Positions 9,614 to 18,526 of a DNA stretch of 64,000 nt are shown here, piece after piece; within the stretch, counting starts at the first letter, position 1, and every line of letters begins with the position of its first letter. Under the pieces are notes generated by a model that saw only the letters and a program-made list of their open reading frames with translations, was not told where the DNA came from and made no database searches. This DNA is from MPNO01 sp965205995 (lineage in GTDB: Bacteria; Pseudomonadota; Alphaproteobacteria; MPNO01), in contig OZ242200.1 in NCBI GenBank assembly GCA_965205995.1, positions 1,488,001-1,552,000 on the forward strand. The letters are read 5' to 3'. The position numbers and the translations under genes were made by a program.

Positions 9614-10045
9614 CTACCCGTCCTCCAGCGGCACCAGGGCGTCGGTCAGCAAGGCCCGGATATCGTCCGGCATGGGCGCCGAGAGCCGGGTCACGGGGTC
9701 GAAGAACACCTCGACCGATTCGAGCGTCGCGGTCAGGGTGCCGTTGTCGACATTGTACATCCGGCTCAGATGGGTGCAGCTCTTGCCGCCGACCCGAATG
9801 AAGGCGGTCTCGATGCGCAGCAGCTCCCCGGCCTTCATTTCGTGGATGAAATCGATGGTGTTCCTGGCGACCACCAGCATCGCCCCGCGCGCCTTCATCT
9901 GGCTATGCGGACAGCCGACATGGCTCCAGATATGGAACCCGGCATCGTCGAAGAAGTTGCAGTAATGGCGCACGTTCATGTGCCCGAACTGGTCGCAATA
10001 CCAGGGATGGACGACCGCGCGATGGGTCTCGTGCCAGGTTCCCAA
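9614..10045 (-). CDS. Hotdog-fold acyl-CoA thioesterase (4-hydroxybenzoyl-CoA thioesterase-like)
   Basis: A 143-residue single hotdog domain. The N-terminal VHPWYCDQFGHMNVRHYCNFFDDA matches the catalytic D-x-x-G-H-M/V-N-x-x-x-Y motif of the 4-hydroxybenzoyl-CoA/FadM-type thioesterases, which hydrolyse acyl-CoA to acid and CoA in the cytoplasm. Length fits the family. It follows the pseudoprotease gene on the same strand after 66 bases but may be separately expressed. The substrate is not predictable; this group includes broad-range acyl-CoA and aryl-CoA enzymes. Confidence 0.85.
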   Translation of the reverse strand: MGTWHETHRAVVHPWYCDQFGHMNVRHYCNFFDDAGFHIWSHVGCPHSQMKARGAMLVVARNTIDFIHEMKAGELLRIETAFIRVGGKSCTHLSRMYNVDNGTLTATLESVEVFFDPVTRLSAPMPDDIRALLTDALVPLEDG

Positions 10046-10178
10046 TCGATTTCTCCCCGCTGACGGTTCGCGCTCTCTTTGTCGATGGCGGGCGGGCTGT
10101 CAAGCCGGTCGCCGGCCGGGTTGACGCAAGCCGCCCGAGGCCGCCCACTATGCGGCGCGCAACCGGCGGGGTTCGGCC

Positions 10179-11243
10179 ATGGATTTCGGAGTCAGCTTCG
10201 CGACCGCCGCGGAGCATTGGAAGACGGTCAAGCGGGCCGAGGCGCTCGGCTTCGACTATGCCTGGTTCTCGGACACCCAGCTGCTGAACGCCGACGTGTT
10301 CGTCGCCATGGCGGCCGCGGCCGTGGAAACCTCGCGGATCCGGCTCGGCACCGCCGTCGTCGTGCCCTCGAACCGGATCGCCCCGGTCACCGCCAACGCG
10401 CTCGCCTCGCTCAACAAGCTGGCGCCCGGCCGCATCGATTTCGGCATCTCCACCGGGTTCACCGCGCGGCGGACGATGGGGCGGGGCGCGGTGACGCTGG
10501 CCGGGATGGCCGACTACATCGATGTCGTGAAGGGTCTGCTCGACGGCGAAACCGTGGCGTGGACGGATGCCGAGGGGACCAGCAAGATCCGCTTCCTCAA
10601 CCCCGAGCACGGGCTGATCAATATCGACGATCCGGTCCGTTTCCACGTCTCGGCGTTCGGCTCGAAGGGGCGGCGGCTCACCGCGAAGCTGGGGGCGGGC
10701 TGGATGTCTTCGGTCGCCAATCGCGAGCGCGCGATCGCCGATGCCGCCGATATGCGCGAGGCCATGCGCGAGGCGGGGCGCGACCCGTCCGGCCTCTACG
10801 CGACGGCGATCACCGGCGGCTGCGTGCTTGCCGAAGGCGAGGCGTTCGACAGCGACCGGGCGAAGGCGCTCGCCGGACCGGCCGCCGCCGTGGTGCTGCA
10901 CAACCTGGTCGAGCAGGAGCGGTTCGGCTCGATCCGGCTCGATCTGCCCGGCGCCCTCGCCCCGCTGCTGGAGCGGTACCGCGCGCTCTACCGCGGCTAT
11001 ACGCCGGAGGATGCGCGCTATCTCACCCTGCATCGCGGCCATCTGCTGTTTCTCCGCCCGGACGAGGCGCCGCTGATCACCGCCGAACTGATCCGCCACG
11101 CGACCATCACCGGCACCAAATCCGAGCTGCGCGAGACCATCCGGGCGCTGGGAGATGCGGGCTTCAACCAGTTCTCGTGCCACATCCGCTTCGGGCACGA
11201 GGAAACGCTCGACGAATGGGCGGAGGTGATCGCGGGTTTGTGA
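10179..11243 (+). CDS. LLM class flavin-dependent oxidoreductase
   Basis: A 354-residue luciferase-like TIM-barrel protein, probably an FMN- or F420-linked oxidoreductase. Family features are the start MDFGVSFATAAEHWKTVKRAEALGFDYAWFSD, the strand IRLGTAVVVPSNR, the GRIDFGISTGF flavin-site segment and the C-terminal HIRFGHEETLDEWAEVIA. It is a single gene convergent with prfB, nine bases apart. It is not closely similar to the two LLM proteins at 48-50 kb. Substrate unknown. Confidence 0.88.
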   Translation: MDFGVSFATAAEHWKTVKRAEALGFDYAWFSDTQLLNADVFVAMAAAAVETSRIRLGTAVVVPSNRIAPVTANALASLNKLAPGRIDFGISTGFTARRTMGRGAVTLAGMADYIDVVKGLLDGETVAWTDAEGTSKIRFLNPEHGLINIDDPVRFHVSAFGSKGRRLTAKLGAGWMSSVANRERAIADAADMREAMREAGRDPSGLYATAITGGCVLAEGEAFDSDRAKALAGPAAAVVLHNLVEQERFGSIRLDLPGALAPLLERYRALYRGYTPEDARYLTLHRGHLLFLRPDEAPLITAELIRHATITGTKSELRETIRALGDAGFNQFSCHIRFGHEETLDEWAEVIAGL

Positions 11244-11252
11244 GGCTTCGGG

Positions 11253-12378
11253 CTATCCAGCGTCCGGGCCGGGCAGACCGCCGCCCAGCTTGGCGGCGAG
11301 CGCCGCGGCCATGAAGGCGTCGAGATCGCCGTCGAGAACGGCCTGCGGATTCCCCTTCTCGATGCTGGTCCGCAGATCCTTGACCATCTGATAGGGCTGC
11401 AGGACGTAAGAGCGGATCTGGTGCCCCCAGCCGATATCGCTCTTGGCGGCGTGCTCGGCCTGGGTCTCGGCCTCGCGCCTCTGCAGCTCCATCTCGTAGA
11501 GCCGGGCGCGGAGCATCGTGAAGGCCGCGGCGCGGTTGCGGTGCTGCGACCGGTCGCTCTGGCACTGGACGACGATATTGCTCGGCAAATGGGTGATCCG
11601 CACCGCGCTGTCGGTCCGGTTGACATGCTGGCCGCCGGCGCCCGAGGCGCGGTAGGTGTCGATCCGGATGTCCTTGTCGTCGATCTCGATCTCGATGTCG
11701 TCCTCGACCACCGGATAGGCCCAGACCGAAGCGAAGCTGGTATGCCGTCGCGAGCTCGCATCGAAAGGCGAGATCCGCACCAGGCGGTGAACGCCGCTCT
11801 CGGTCTTGAGCCAGCCATAGGCGTTCTCGCCCTTGACGCGCATGGTGACGGACTTGAAGCCGGCTTCCTCGCCGAGGCTTTCCTCGAGCACCTCGACGGC
11901 ATAGCCATGCGCCTCGGCCCAGCGTGTGTACATCCGGGCCAGCATCTCCGCCCAGTCCTGCGACTCGGTGCCGCCGGCGCCGGCGTGGATCTCGACGAAG
12001 CTGTCATTGGCATCGGCCTCGCCGGAGAGCAGGGTCTCGGTCTCCATGCGGGCCGCGCGTTCCCGGATTTTGAGCAACGCGGCCTCGGCCTCGGCGACGA
12101 TTTCCCGGTCCTCCTCGGCTTCGCCGAGCTCGATCATATCGCGATTGTCCCGCGTCTCCCGGTCGAGCTCGCGATAGAGGTCGAGCGCGCTCTCGATCCG
12201 GGTGCGCTCCCGCATCACGTCGCGCGCGCGCTCGGGGCTGTCCCAGAACGCCGGATCTTCGACCAGAACGTTCAGCTCGGCCAGCCGGGCTTCCGATCCT
12301 TCGGGGTCAAAGATGCCTCCTCAGCAGCGCAAGCGACTGCTCGATCTCGCCGAGGACGGATTCGATCTCCGCGCGCAT
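11253..12378 (-). CDS. prfB: Peptide chain release factor 2, with programmed +1 frameshift
   Basis: Terminates translation at UGA and UAA. The main frame holds the stop-recognition tripeptide SPF (in VRISPFDASS) and the catalytic GGQ (ASGAGGQHVN), as in RF2 and not RF1. The true start is the ATG at 12378: 23 codons (MRAEIESVLGEIEQSLALL...) lead to an in-frame TGA at 12307-12309, after which the +1 frame continues L-D-P-E-G-S into the body of the protein. Skipping one base gives 374 residues, the normal RF2 length. It is the third gene of the amidase-PBP1A-prfB run. Confidence 0.96.
12307..12321 (-). promoter_or_regulatory. RF2 autoregulatory +1 frameshift signal
   Basis: Read on the minus strand the site is AGGAGG CAT CTT TGA C: an internal Shine-Dalgarno-like AGGAGG three bases before the slippery CTT codon, an in-frame TGA, then C. 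This is the classical prfB arrangement, in which low RF2 makes the ribosome pause at UGA and slip forward by one base, so RF2 controls its own level. Confidence 0.95.
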
Positions 12379-12420
12379 GTCAGGCGGCCCCGAAATTTCT
12401 CGATCGTGTGGCGGGCAGGA

Positions 12421-14856
12421 TCAGTATAAATCGCGGCGGCGTCCGGGTGTAGCCGGGTTGTCCGCCGCCGGCGCCGTGCCGTTCCCGATGACGGGCGCGG
12501 CGGAGACCGGCTCGGTTCCCGGCTTGAACGCTTCGAGGATGACGCCCCTGCCCGGCCCGCGGGCGACCAGACCGGTCGTCGTGTCCACCCGAACCAGGCG
12601 GATCCCGGGGGGGATGCGGAACGGCGTCGCCGGCCTGTCCTTGAGCGCCGCCTCCATGAAGTCCCGGAACACCGGGGCCGCCACCGACGAACCGGTTTCG
12701 CTTCGACCGAGGGATTTGGGTGAGTCGAAACCGACGAACACACCGACCGCGAGATCGGGCGAGAAGCCGATGAACCAGGTGTCGCGGTTGTCATTGGTGG
12801 TTCCGGTTTTTCCGGCGAGCGGCTTGCCGACCGCGCGAATGCGCCGGCCGGTGCCGCGCTGGACCACGCCCTCCAGCATCGAGACCACCTGATAGGCGCT
12901 CCCCGGGTCGGCAACGCGCTCGCGGGTATCGGGCAAATCGGGCTCGGCCTGGCCGCTCCAGGCAATCTCGGTGCAGCCGGGACAAAGGCGCCCGTCGTGC
13001 CTGAACACGGTCTTGCCGTTGCGGTCCTGGATCCGGTCGAGGAATGTCGGCACGATCCTCCTTCCGCCATTGACCAGCATCGCATAGGCGGTGGTGAGGC
13101 GGAGCAGCGTGGTCTCGCCCGCGCCCAGGGACATCGACAATATCCGCGGTAAACGGTCCACCACGCCGAGGCGTTCGGCATAGCGCGCCACCGCGTCCAT
13201 GCCGATGCGCTGCGCCACGCGGACGGTCATCAGGTTGCGGGATTTCTCGATGCCGATCCGCATCGGGCTCGGCCCATAGAAGCGCCGCGTGTAGTTGGAG
13301 GGCTTCCACTTGCCCATCCCCGGTCCCTGATCGATGACGAATGGGGCGTCGAGCACCAGGGTCGACGGTGTAAACTCGTGATCCAGGGCGGCGAGATAGA
13401 CGAAGGGCTTGAAGGCCGAGCCGGGCTGGCGCCTGGCCTGGGTGGCGCGGTTGAACTCGCTGGCTTCGAAACTGAACCCGCCGGTCAGAGCGAGCACGCG
13501 GCCGGTATGGGGATCGAGCGCCACCAGCGCGCCGTCGATATCGGGGATCTGACGGAGGGCGTAGCCGGTGCGCTCCCCGGCCTCGGCCCCGCCGTCGTCC
13601 GCCGCGGCCAGGGGTTCGACCGCCACCACGTCGCCGCGGGCGAGCACGTCGGAAACGCGAACCACCGCCGGGCCCCGGCTCAGGTCCTCCAGCCGCTTGC
13701 GCGCCCAGCGCAGCCGGTCGAGCGGGATCGTCCCGCGCGCTCCCGAGGCGAGGCGGATTCCGGCGGCGGTGTCGGTGACGAGATCGACCGCGGCCAACCG
13801 CCAGCGATCCGGCATGCCGGCGATCTCGATCCGCGACAATTGGGCGGCGATGGGCAGGTCCGCATCGATCCGGGCGACCGGACCGCGCCAGCCATGACGC
13901 CGGTCATAGGCGATCAGACCGCTGCGCAGCGCTCGATCGGCCTCGGCCTGCAAACGCGGATCGAGCGTGGTGCGCACCGACAGGCCGCCGCCATAGAGCT
14001 GGGTTTCCCCGAACCGGGAGGCGAGCTCGCGGCGGACTTCCTCGACGAAATGTTCCGCCCTGGCGACCAGCACCTCGTCGGGGGGCCTGAGCGTCACCGG
14101 GCCGGTCCGGGCCAATGCCGCCTCGGCTTCGGCGATGTGTCCGTCGGCCAGCATCCGGCCGATCACATAGTCCCGCCTCGCGCGCGCCGCCTTGGGCCGG
14201 CGCTTTGGGTTGTAGTTGTTGGGCGCCTTGGGCAGTCCGGCGAGAAAGGCCGCCTCCGCGACCGTCAGCTCGTCGAGCGACTTGTTGAAATAGTTGATCG
14301 CCGCCGCCGCGACGCCGTAGGAGCCGAGACCGAGATAGATCTGGTTGAGGTAGAGCTCGAGAATGCGCCGCTTCGACAGCGCGCGCTCGATCCGGAAGGC
14401 GAGCAGGATCTCGCGAATCTTGCGCCGGTAGGACACGGCGTCGGTCAGCAGGAAATTCTTCGTGACCTGCTGGGTGATGGTCGATGCGCCGACCGGCCGC
14501 CGGTCGGTGCCGGCGTGCATGATATTCCTGACCAGCGCGGCGGCGATCCCGGGAACATCGATCCCCGGGTGCTCGAAGAAGGTCTTGTCCTCGGCCGAGA
14601 GGAAGGCGTCGATCACCCTGCGGGGCATGGCGGTGACCGGGACGAAGACCCGCTTTTCCGTCGCGAACTCGGCGAGCAGCCGGCCGTCTCCGGCATGGAT
14701 GCGGCTCACCACGGGCGGCTCGTAGTCGGCGAGCTGGGCATAGTCCGGCAAGCCGCGGCTATAGGAATGGAGCAGCCAGACGATCCCGCCGCCGGCGAGA
14801 AGGCCGACGACGACCAATGCCAAAGCCAATACGCCGATGGTCTTTAGAACACGCAT
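12421..14856 (-). CDS. mrcA: Penicillin-binding protein 1A (glycosyltransferase/transpeptidase)
   Basis: Class A PBP that polymerises and cross-links peptidoglycan at the periplasmic face of the inner membrane. The 811-residue protein has an N-terminal membrane anchor (about residues 5-28), a GT51 domain with the catalytic glutamate in AEDKTFFEHPGID and the ASTITQQ motif, and a transpeptidase domain with the nucleophile in PGSAFKPF (SxxK), the SRN triad and KTGTT. All catalytic motifs are present. It lies between the amidase gene (84-base gap) and prfB (42-base gap), a common alphaproteobacterial order. Confidence 0.96.
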   Translation of the reverse strand: MRVLKTIGVLALALVVVGLLAGGGIVWLLHSYSRGLPDYAQLADYEPPVVSRIHAGDGRLLAEFATEKRVFVPVTAMPRRVIDAFLSAEDKTFFEHPGIDVPGIAAALVRNIMHAGTDRRPVGASTITQQVTKNFLLTDAVSYRRKIREILLAFRIERALSKRRILELYLNQIYLGLGSYGVAAAAINYFNKSLDELTVAEAAFLAGLPKAPNNYNPKRRPKAARARRDYVIGRMLADGHIAEAEAALARTGPVTLRPPDEVLVARAEHFVEEVRRELASRFGETQLYGGGLSVRTTLDPRLQAEADRALRSGLIAYDRRHGWRGPVARIDADLPIAAQLSRIEIAGMPDRWRLAAVDLVTDTAAGIRLASGARGTIPLDRLRWARKRLEDLSRGPAVVRVSDVLARGDVVAVEPLAAADDGGAEAGERTGYALRQIPDIDGALVALDPHTGRVLALTGGFSFEASEFNRATQARRQPGSAFKPFVYLAALDHEFTPSTLVLDAPFVIDQGPGMGKWKPSNYTRRFYGPSPMRIGIEKSRNLMTVRVAQRIGMDAVARYAERLGVVDRLPRILSMSLGAGETTLLRLTTAYAMLVNGGRRIVPTFLDRIQDRNGKTVFRHDGRLCPGCTEIAWSGQAEPDLPDTRERVADPGSAYQVVSMLEGVVQRGTGRRIRAVGKPLAGKTGTTNDNRDTWFIGFSPDLAVGVFVGFDSPKSLGRSETGSSVAAPVFRDFMEAALKDRPATPFRIPPGIRLVRVDTTTGLVARGPGRGVILEAFKPGTEPVSAAPVIGNGTAPAADNPATPGRRRDLY

Positions 14857-14939
14857 GCCGACTGCGAATCACCGGGCCGTTCCCGCCGGGGCGAGGATCG
14901 AGGCCCCAGCGGCCGATCAGGAAGATATGGAGAGCGATG

Positions 14940-16142
14940 TTACCGTTTAAAGGCCTGTTCGCGCGCAAAATAGCTGTCGACGGCGCGGACGATCGCGGCA
15001 GCGGTGCGATCGCGATCGCGTTTCCGGTTGAGGCTGCGCTCTTCCGACGGGTTCGACAGATAGCCGAGCTCGACCAGAACCGAGGGAACGTCGGGCGCCT
15101 TGAGAACCGCGAAGCCCGCGAAGCGGTGCGTGTTGCGAAGGAGCGGGCGGACCGTCCCGATCTCGCGCGTGAGAATGCGCGCGAAGGCCGCGGAATCGTT
15201 CATCGTCTGGCGTCGCGCGAGATCGATCAGAAAACTGGCAACCTCCGAGGTCTGCTCCGTGAGATCGATGCCGGCGATCAGGTCGGCCTTGTTCTCCTTG
15301 GCGGCGAGCGCCGCCGCCCGCCTGTCCGAGGCGCGTTCAGAGAGCGTGTAGACCGAGGCGCCGCGCACCTTTCTGCTGCGGATCGAATCGGCGTGGAGCG
15401 AAATGAACAGGTCCGCTGCATGCCGGCGGGCAGTTGCGACCCGCCGGCGAAGCGGCACGAACACGTCGCGCCCGCGGGTCACCACCACCCGGTAGCGCCC
15501 GGTCGCCCGGAGCTGTCTCGCGAGCGCCAGGGCGTGGCTCAGCGTCACCCGCTTTTCGCGCGTGCCCCGCGCCCCGATGGCGCCGGGATCGACGCCGCCA
15601 TGACCGGGATCGATGGCCACCGTCTTCAGACTGCGCAGGATGCGGCGCTTGGGAAGCGGGATCGATTCGGTTTCCGGCGGGGGCTCCGAGGCGCGCCTCG
15701 GCAGTGCGCGGCGCGCGAACTCGGCGGCGCCCACCGCGCGCAGATCCACCACCAGCCGATAGCCGCGATTGCGTTTCGGAGGCAGCAGGAACGCCTTGTC
15801 GATCGCGACCGGGCCGGAGACGTCGAGCACCACGCGCGAAATCGTGTCGCGGAAATGACCGTAGCGGAACGCCTTGACCAGCCCGCCTTTCGGCGACTTG
15901 AGAGGGTCGAGCCTCCAGGTCACCGGCGGCAGGTCGACAACCACCCGGTAGGGATTGGCGAGGGTGAAGGCGGCAAACCCCACCTTCGCGCTGAGATCCA
16001 GGACCAGCCGGGTCGTGCCCTTGCCGGCACCGATGCGGGCGCCCAGAACGTGGGTGGCGGCATCGGCGGCGACCGCACCGAAGGCAAGCAGCGCCAGCGC
16101 GACTCCGAGGGGCGTCCAGAGGCGCCTTCGTCTCAGGAACAT
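14940..16142 (-). CDS. N-acetylmuramoyl-L-alanine amidase (AmiC-type, AMIN plus Amidase_3)
   Basis: Periplasmic zinc amidase that cuts the glycan-peptide bond of peptidoglycan during daughter-cell separation. The 400-residue protein begins with a positively charged signal sequence (MFLRRRRLWTPLGVALALLA), then an AMIN targeting domain (about residues 35-150) and a C-terminal Amidase_3 domain. Zinc and catalytic residues are visible in IDPGHGGVDPG, REKRVTLSHA, FISLHADS and VLVELGYLSN. It heads the run amidase-PBP1A-prfB. Confidence 0.94.
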   Translation of the reverse strand: MFLRRRRLWTPLGVALALLAFGAVAADAATHVLGARIGAGKGTTRLVLDLSAKVGFAAFTLANPYRVVVDLPPVTWRLDPLKSPKGGLVKAFRYGHFRDTISRVVLDVSGPVAIDKAFLLPPKRNRGYRLVVDLRAVGAAEFARRALPRRASEPPPETESIPLPKRRILRSLKTVAIDPGHGGVDPGAIGARGTREKRVTLSHALALARQLRATGRYRVVVTRGRDVFVPLRRRVATARRHAADLFISLHADSIRSRKVRGASVYTLSERASDRRAAALAAKENKADLIAGIDLTEQTSEVASFLIDLARRQTMNDSAAFARILTREIGTVRPLLRNTHRFAGFAVLKAPDVPSVLVELGYLSNPSEERSLNRKRDRDRTAAAIVRAVDSYFAREQAFKR

Positions 16143-16257
16143 GTGCTAGGCCCCAAATCCCCGACCGCATCTATACGCGCGGCCGGCGACTTAGTCCACG
16201 ACCGGGCAACCGCCGCGGTGCCGCTCTACAAGGTCGATATCGTCCCGCGGGCCGCGA

Positions 16258-16512
16258 TCAGTCACGCAGGTCCGCGAGCGCGATGATGCGGTATTCCTCG
16301 ATATTCCCCATCGCGTTGCCGGCGACCACCCGGCGCAGCTCGTCGTGGTCGTCGACGTCGACCAGCGTCGCATAGCCCTTGAGCCCGGCGATCGGATGGA
16401 CGGTGGCCCGATTGCTCTCGCCCAGGGAAACGAAGTGGTTGACGCACTGGCCCACCGGCGCGTCCTTCGTACGATGCGGCGGAGGGCGGTTGATGATCAG
16501 GAATTTCGCCAT
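16258..16512 (-). CDS. Small muconolactone-isomerase-like alpha/beta-barrel protein
   Basis: An 84-residue protein starting MAKFLIINRPPPH with a central LVDVDDHDELRRVV stretch and a closing EYRIIALADL. It shares the start MAKFL and the core DVDDHDEL with the upstream 98-residue protein, so the two are paralogues. The strand-helix pattern and the D-V-x-x-x-D-E-L signature resemble muconolactone isomerase and other dimeric ferredoxin-like barrel proteins. It is the last gene after the RidA fusion, 14 bases downstream of its paralogue. No catalytic residue can be assigned. Confidence 0.7.
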   Translation of the reverse strand: MAKFLIINRPPPHRTKDAPVGQCVNHFVSLGESNRATVHPIAGLKGYATLVDVDDHDELRRVVAGNAMGNIEEYRIIALADLRD

Positions 16513-16526
16513 GTCTCGCCCCCTGG

Positions 16527-16823
16527 CTATTGGATGATCCCGGCTTCGCGCATCGCCCGGGTTTCGCCTTCGAGCGTGCCGAGCGGATAGACCTCGTAGG
16601 ATCCCCAGCTACCGCCGGGGTTGCGGAACAGCAGCGTCATCAACTCGTCATGGTCGTCGACGTCGAGGAAAACCGCGAAACCCGCGCCGTTATCCTCGAT
16701 GATCTCGTAGACCTCCGCCCTGCCCGCGTCGCGCAGCGCCCGCCACTGGGCCCGGGCGCCGTCGACATTTGCCTTTTGCGGCAGCGGCTTCCTGGGCCGC
16801 GCCAGAACCAGGAACTTGGCCAT
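16527..16823 (-). CDS. Muconolactone-isomerase-like alpha/beta-barrel protein
   Basis: A 98-residue protein (MAKFLVLARPRKPLPQ start; FLDVDDHDELMTLLFRNPGG core; SYEVYPLGTLE end) with the size and strand order of the muconolactone isomerase/dimeric barrel fold. It is a paralogue of the next gene and starts nine bases after the RidA fusion stop, so the three genes almost certainly form one operon. Muconolactone-isomerase-like and RidA-like proteins both occur in aromatic and aminoaromatic catabolic operons; this link is only suggestive. Confidence 0.72.
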   Translation of the reverse strand: MAKFLVLARPRKPLPQKANVDGARAQWRALRDAGRAEVYEIIEDNGAGFAVFLDVDDHDELMTLLFRNPGGSWGSYEVYPLGTLEGETRAMREAGIIQ

Positions 16824-16832
16824 CTGCGCTCC

Positions 16833-18083
16833 TCAGCCTCGCACCGCGCCGATCAGGTCGATCTCGATCATCGCATCCTCGACCAGGAGGCCCGTGGTCC
16901 CCACCGTCGTTCGCGCCGGCGGGGTTTTGAAATATTCTTTCCAGACCTCGTCGAAAGCATTGAAATCGTCAAGGTCTTCGAGGAACACCTGCGCCTTGAT
17001 CACGTCGTCGAGCGAGCTTCCGGCGGCGGCGAAGGTGCGCGTCAGGTTGTCGAGGATATAGCGGGTGCGCTTCTTGATGTTCGAGCCGTAATACGGAAAG
17101 GCCGGATCGATTCGGGCCTCGGCCGGGACGCCGGTCGCGAAATCGCTCGGCACCTGGCCCGCCGCGAAGACGTAATCGCCCAGCCGGTACGCCTCGGTGT
17201 AGTTGGCGAGCGGCTGCGGGCTTTGGGATCGGATGGCGGTGCAGTCCAACGCGCCCGGGACGTAGCCGATCAGGTCGATCTCGATCATCGAATCCTTGAC
17301 CAGAAGGCCGGTCGTGCCGACGGTCGTGCGCGCCGGCGGGGTGCTGAAATACTCCTTCCAGACCTCGTCGAAGGCGTCGAACTCGTTGAGATCCTCCAGG
17401 AAGACCTGCGCCTTGACGATGTGATCGAGCGAGGAACCCGCCGCCTCGAAGGTCCTGGCGAGGTTGCCCAGCACATAGTGGGTGCGTTTCTTGATGTCGG
17501 AGCCGTAATAGGGAAATGCCGGGTCGGTCCGCGCCTCGGGCGGGATTCCGGTCTTGAAGTCGCTGGGCAGCTGGCCGGCGGCGAAGACCAGCCCGCCCAC
17601 CCGGTAGGCCTCGGTATAGGCGGCGAGCGGCTGGGGCGCATCCGACGTCACCGCGGTGCAGTCGAGCTCGCCGGGGACATAGCCGATCAGGTCGATCTCG
17701 ATCATCGCGTCGCGGACCAGAAGCCCGCTGGTGCCGACCGTCGTGCGCGCCGGCGGGGTCTTGAAATATTCCTTCCAGACCTCATCGAAGGCGTTGAACT
17801 CGTTGAGATCTTCGAGGAAGACCTGCGCCTTGACGATGTGATCGAGCGAAGAGCCTGCCGCCTCGAAGGTCCTGGCGAGGTTCTGGAGCACATAGTGGGT
17901 ACGCTTCTTGATGTCGGAACCGTAATACGGAAACGCCGGATCGGTGCGCGCCCCGGCCGGGATTCCGGTCCTGAAATCGGTGGGAAGCTGGCCGGCGGCG
18001 AACACCAGCCCGCCGGCACGAAACGCCTCGGTATAGGCGGCGAGCGGTTGGGGAATATCGGATTTGACCGCCTCGACCCGCAT
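16833..18083 (-). CDS. Three tandem RidA (YjgF/UK114) domains fused in one polypeptide
   Basis: A 416-residue protein made of three RidA domains with a period of 139 residues (starting at residues 10, 149 and 288). Each repeat contains PQPLA-YTEA, VFAAGQ-P-DF, DPAFPYYGS, AQVFLEDL, PPARTTVG and MIEIDLIG. The Arg of ARTTV and the Glu of IEID match the substrate-binding Arg105 and Glu120 of E. coli RidA and are kept in all three. RidA normally hydrolyses reactive enamine/imine intermediates as a homotrimer, so a triple fusion would make a one-chain trimer. The ATG at 18083 is chosen because AAGGAA precedes it. First gene of a three-gene operon. Confidence 0.92.
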   Translation of the reverse strand: MRVEAVKSDIPQPLAAYTEAFRAGGLVFAAGQLPTDFRTGIPAGARTDPAFPYYGSDIKKRTHYVLQNLARTFEAAGSSLDHIVKAQVFLEDLNEFNAFDEVWKEYFKTPPARTTVGTSGLLVRDAMIEIDLIGYVPGELDCTAVTSDAPQPLAAYTEAYRVGGLVFAAGQLPSDFKTGIPPEARTDPAFPYYGSDIKKRTHYVLGNLARTFEAAGSSLDHIVKAQVFLEDLNEFDAFDEVWKEYFSTPPARTTVGTTGLLVKDSMIEIDLIGYVPGALDCTAIRSQSPQPLANYTEAYRLGDYVFAAGQVPSDFATGVPAEARIDPAFPYYGSNIKKRTRYILDNLTRTFAAAGSSLDDVIKAQVFLEDLDDFNAFDEVWKEYFKTPPARTTVGTTGLLVEDAMIEIDLIGAVRG

Positions 18084-18526
18084 GATTGGTTCCTTACCGG
18101 CCTCTTGGACGAGGATGAAGGGCAATCTTTCTTCGCCTGGACGGGCGTGTCAATCGAGCGGAGTCCGCGGGTTCGGCGCAGGCGGGCGATACCTTCCAAG
18201 GATAGCGGTTGAGTGCGCGCCGCCGCGCGATTATGTTGCGGGGCGCGACCGGCATGGACCGGACGCGCACGCGGCACGCTACGGCAATGCCGTGCCGGCA
18301 GTGCACCCGGCGGAAACCGGTGCTGCACGCTGACGTCGGATTTTGGAGAAAATGACGGCCGGGCCCGAGACAAGCAGAGATTTCGGCAGCCGAATCGACC
18401 GCGGTCGGGCGGACTCCAGTCCGCACGTCCGGTTTTCGACGGCGCCGCTCGTGCCCGCGACCGCAACATGGCCGATTGCGCCGCCGGGACGCCCAGCGTC
18501 CCGCCGCGCCGGCCCCGGAGCAATTC
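18084..18526. other. Divergent intergenic region between the RidA fusion and rne
   Basis: This 443-base stretch has no convincing gene. It must contain the promoter of the RidA operon and the promoter and 5' leader of rne. Several inverted repeats occur in the rne-proximal half, for example ACGGC-AAT-GCCGT near 18278-18290 and a larger imperfect GC-rich hairpin around 18298-18332. Long structured rne leaders are known to mediate RNase E autoregulation in E. coli; that this one does so is inference. Confidence 0.5.
18209..18237 (+). promoter_or_regulatory. Candidate sigma-70-type promoter for rne
   Basis: TTGAGT at 18209-18214 and TATGTT at 18232-18237 are separated by exactly 17 bases. If used, transcription would begin near 18244 and leave an rne leader of about 280 bases. 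Found by eye only. Confidence 0.35.

Noticed and set aside
16833..18083. CRISPR-like or tandem DNA repeat
   Set aside because: The 417-bp periodicity is protein-coding (three RidA domains), not short spaced repeats.
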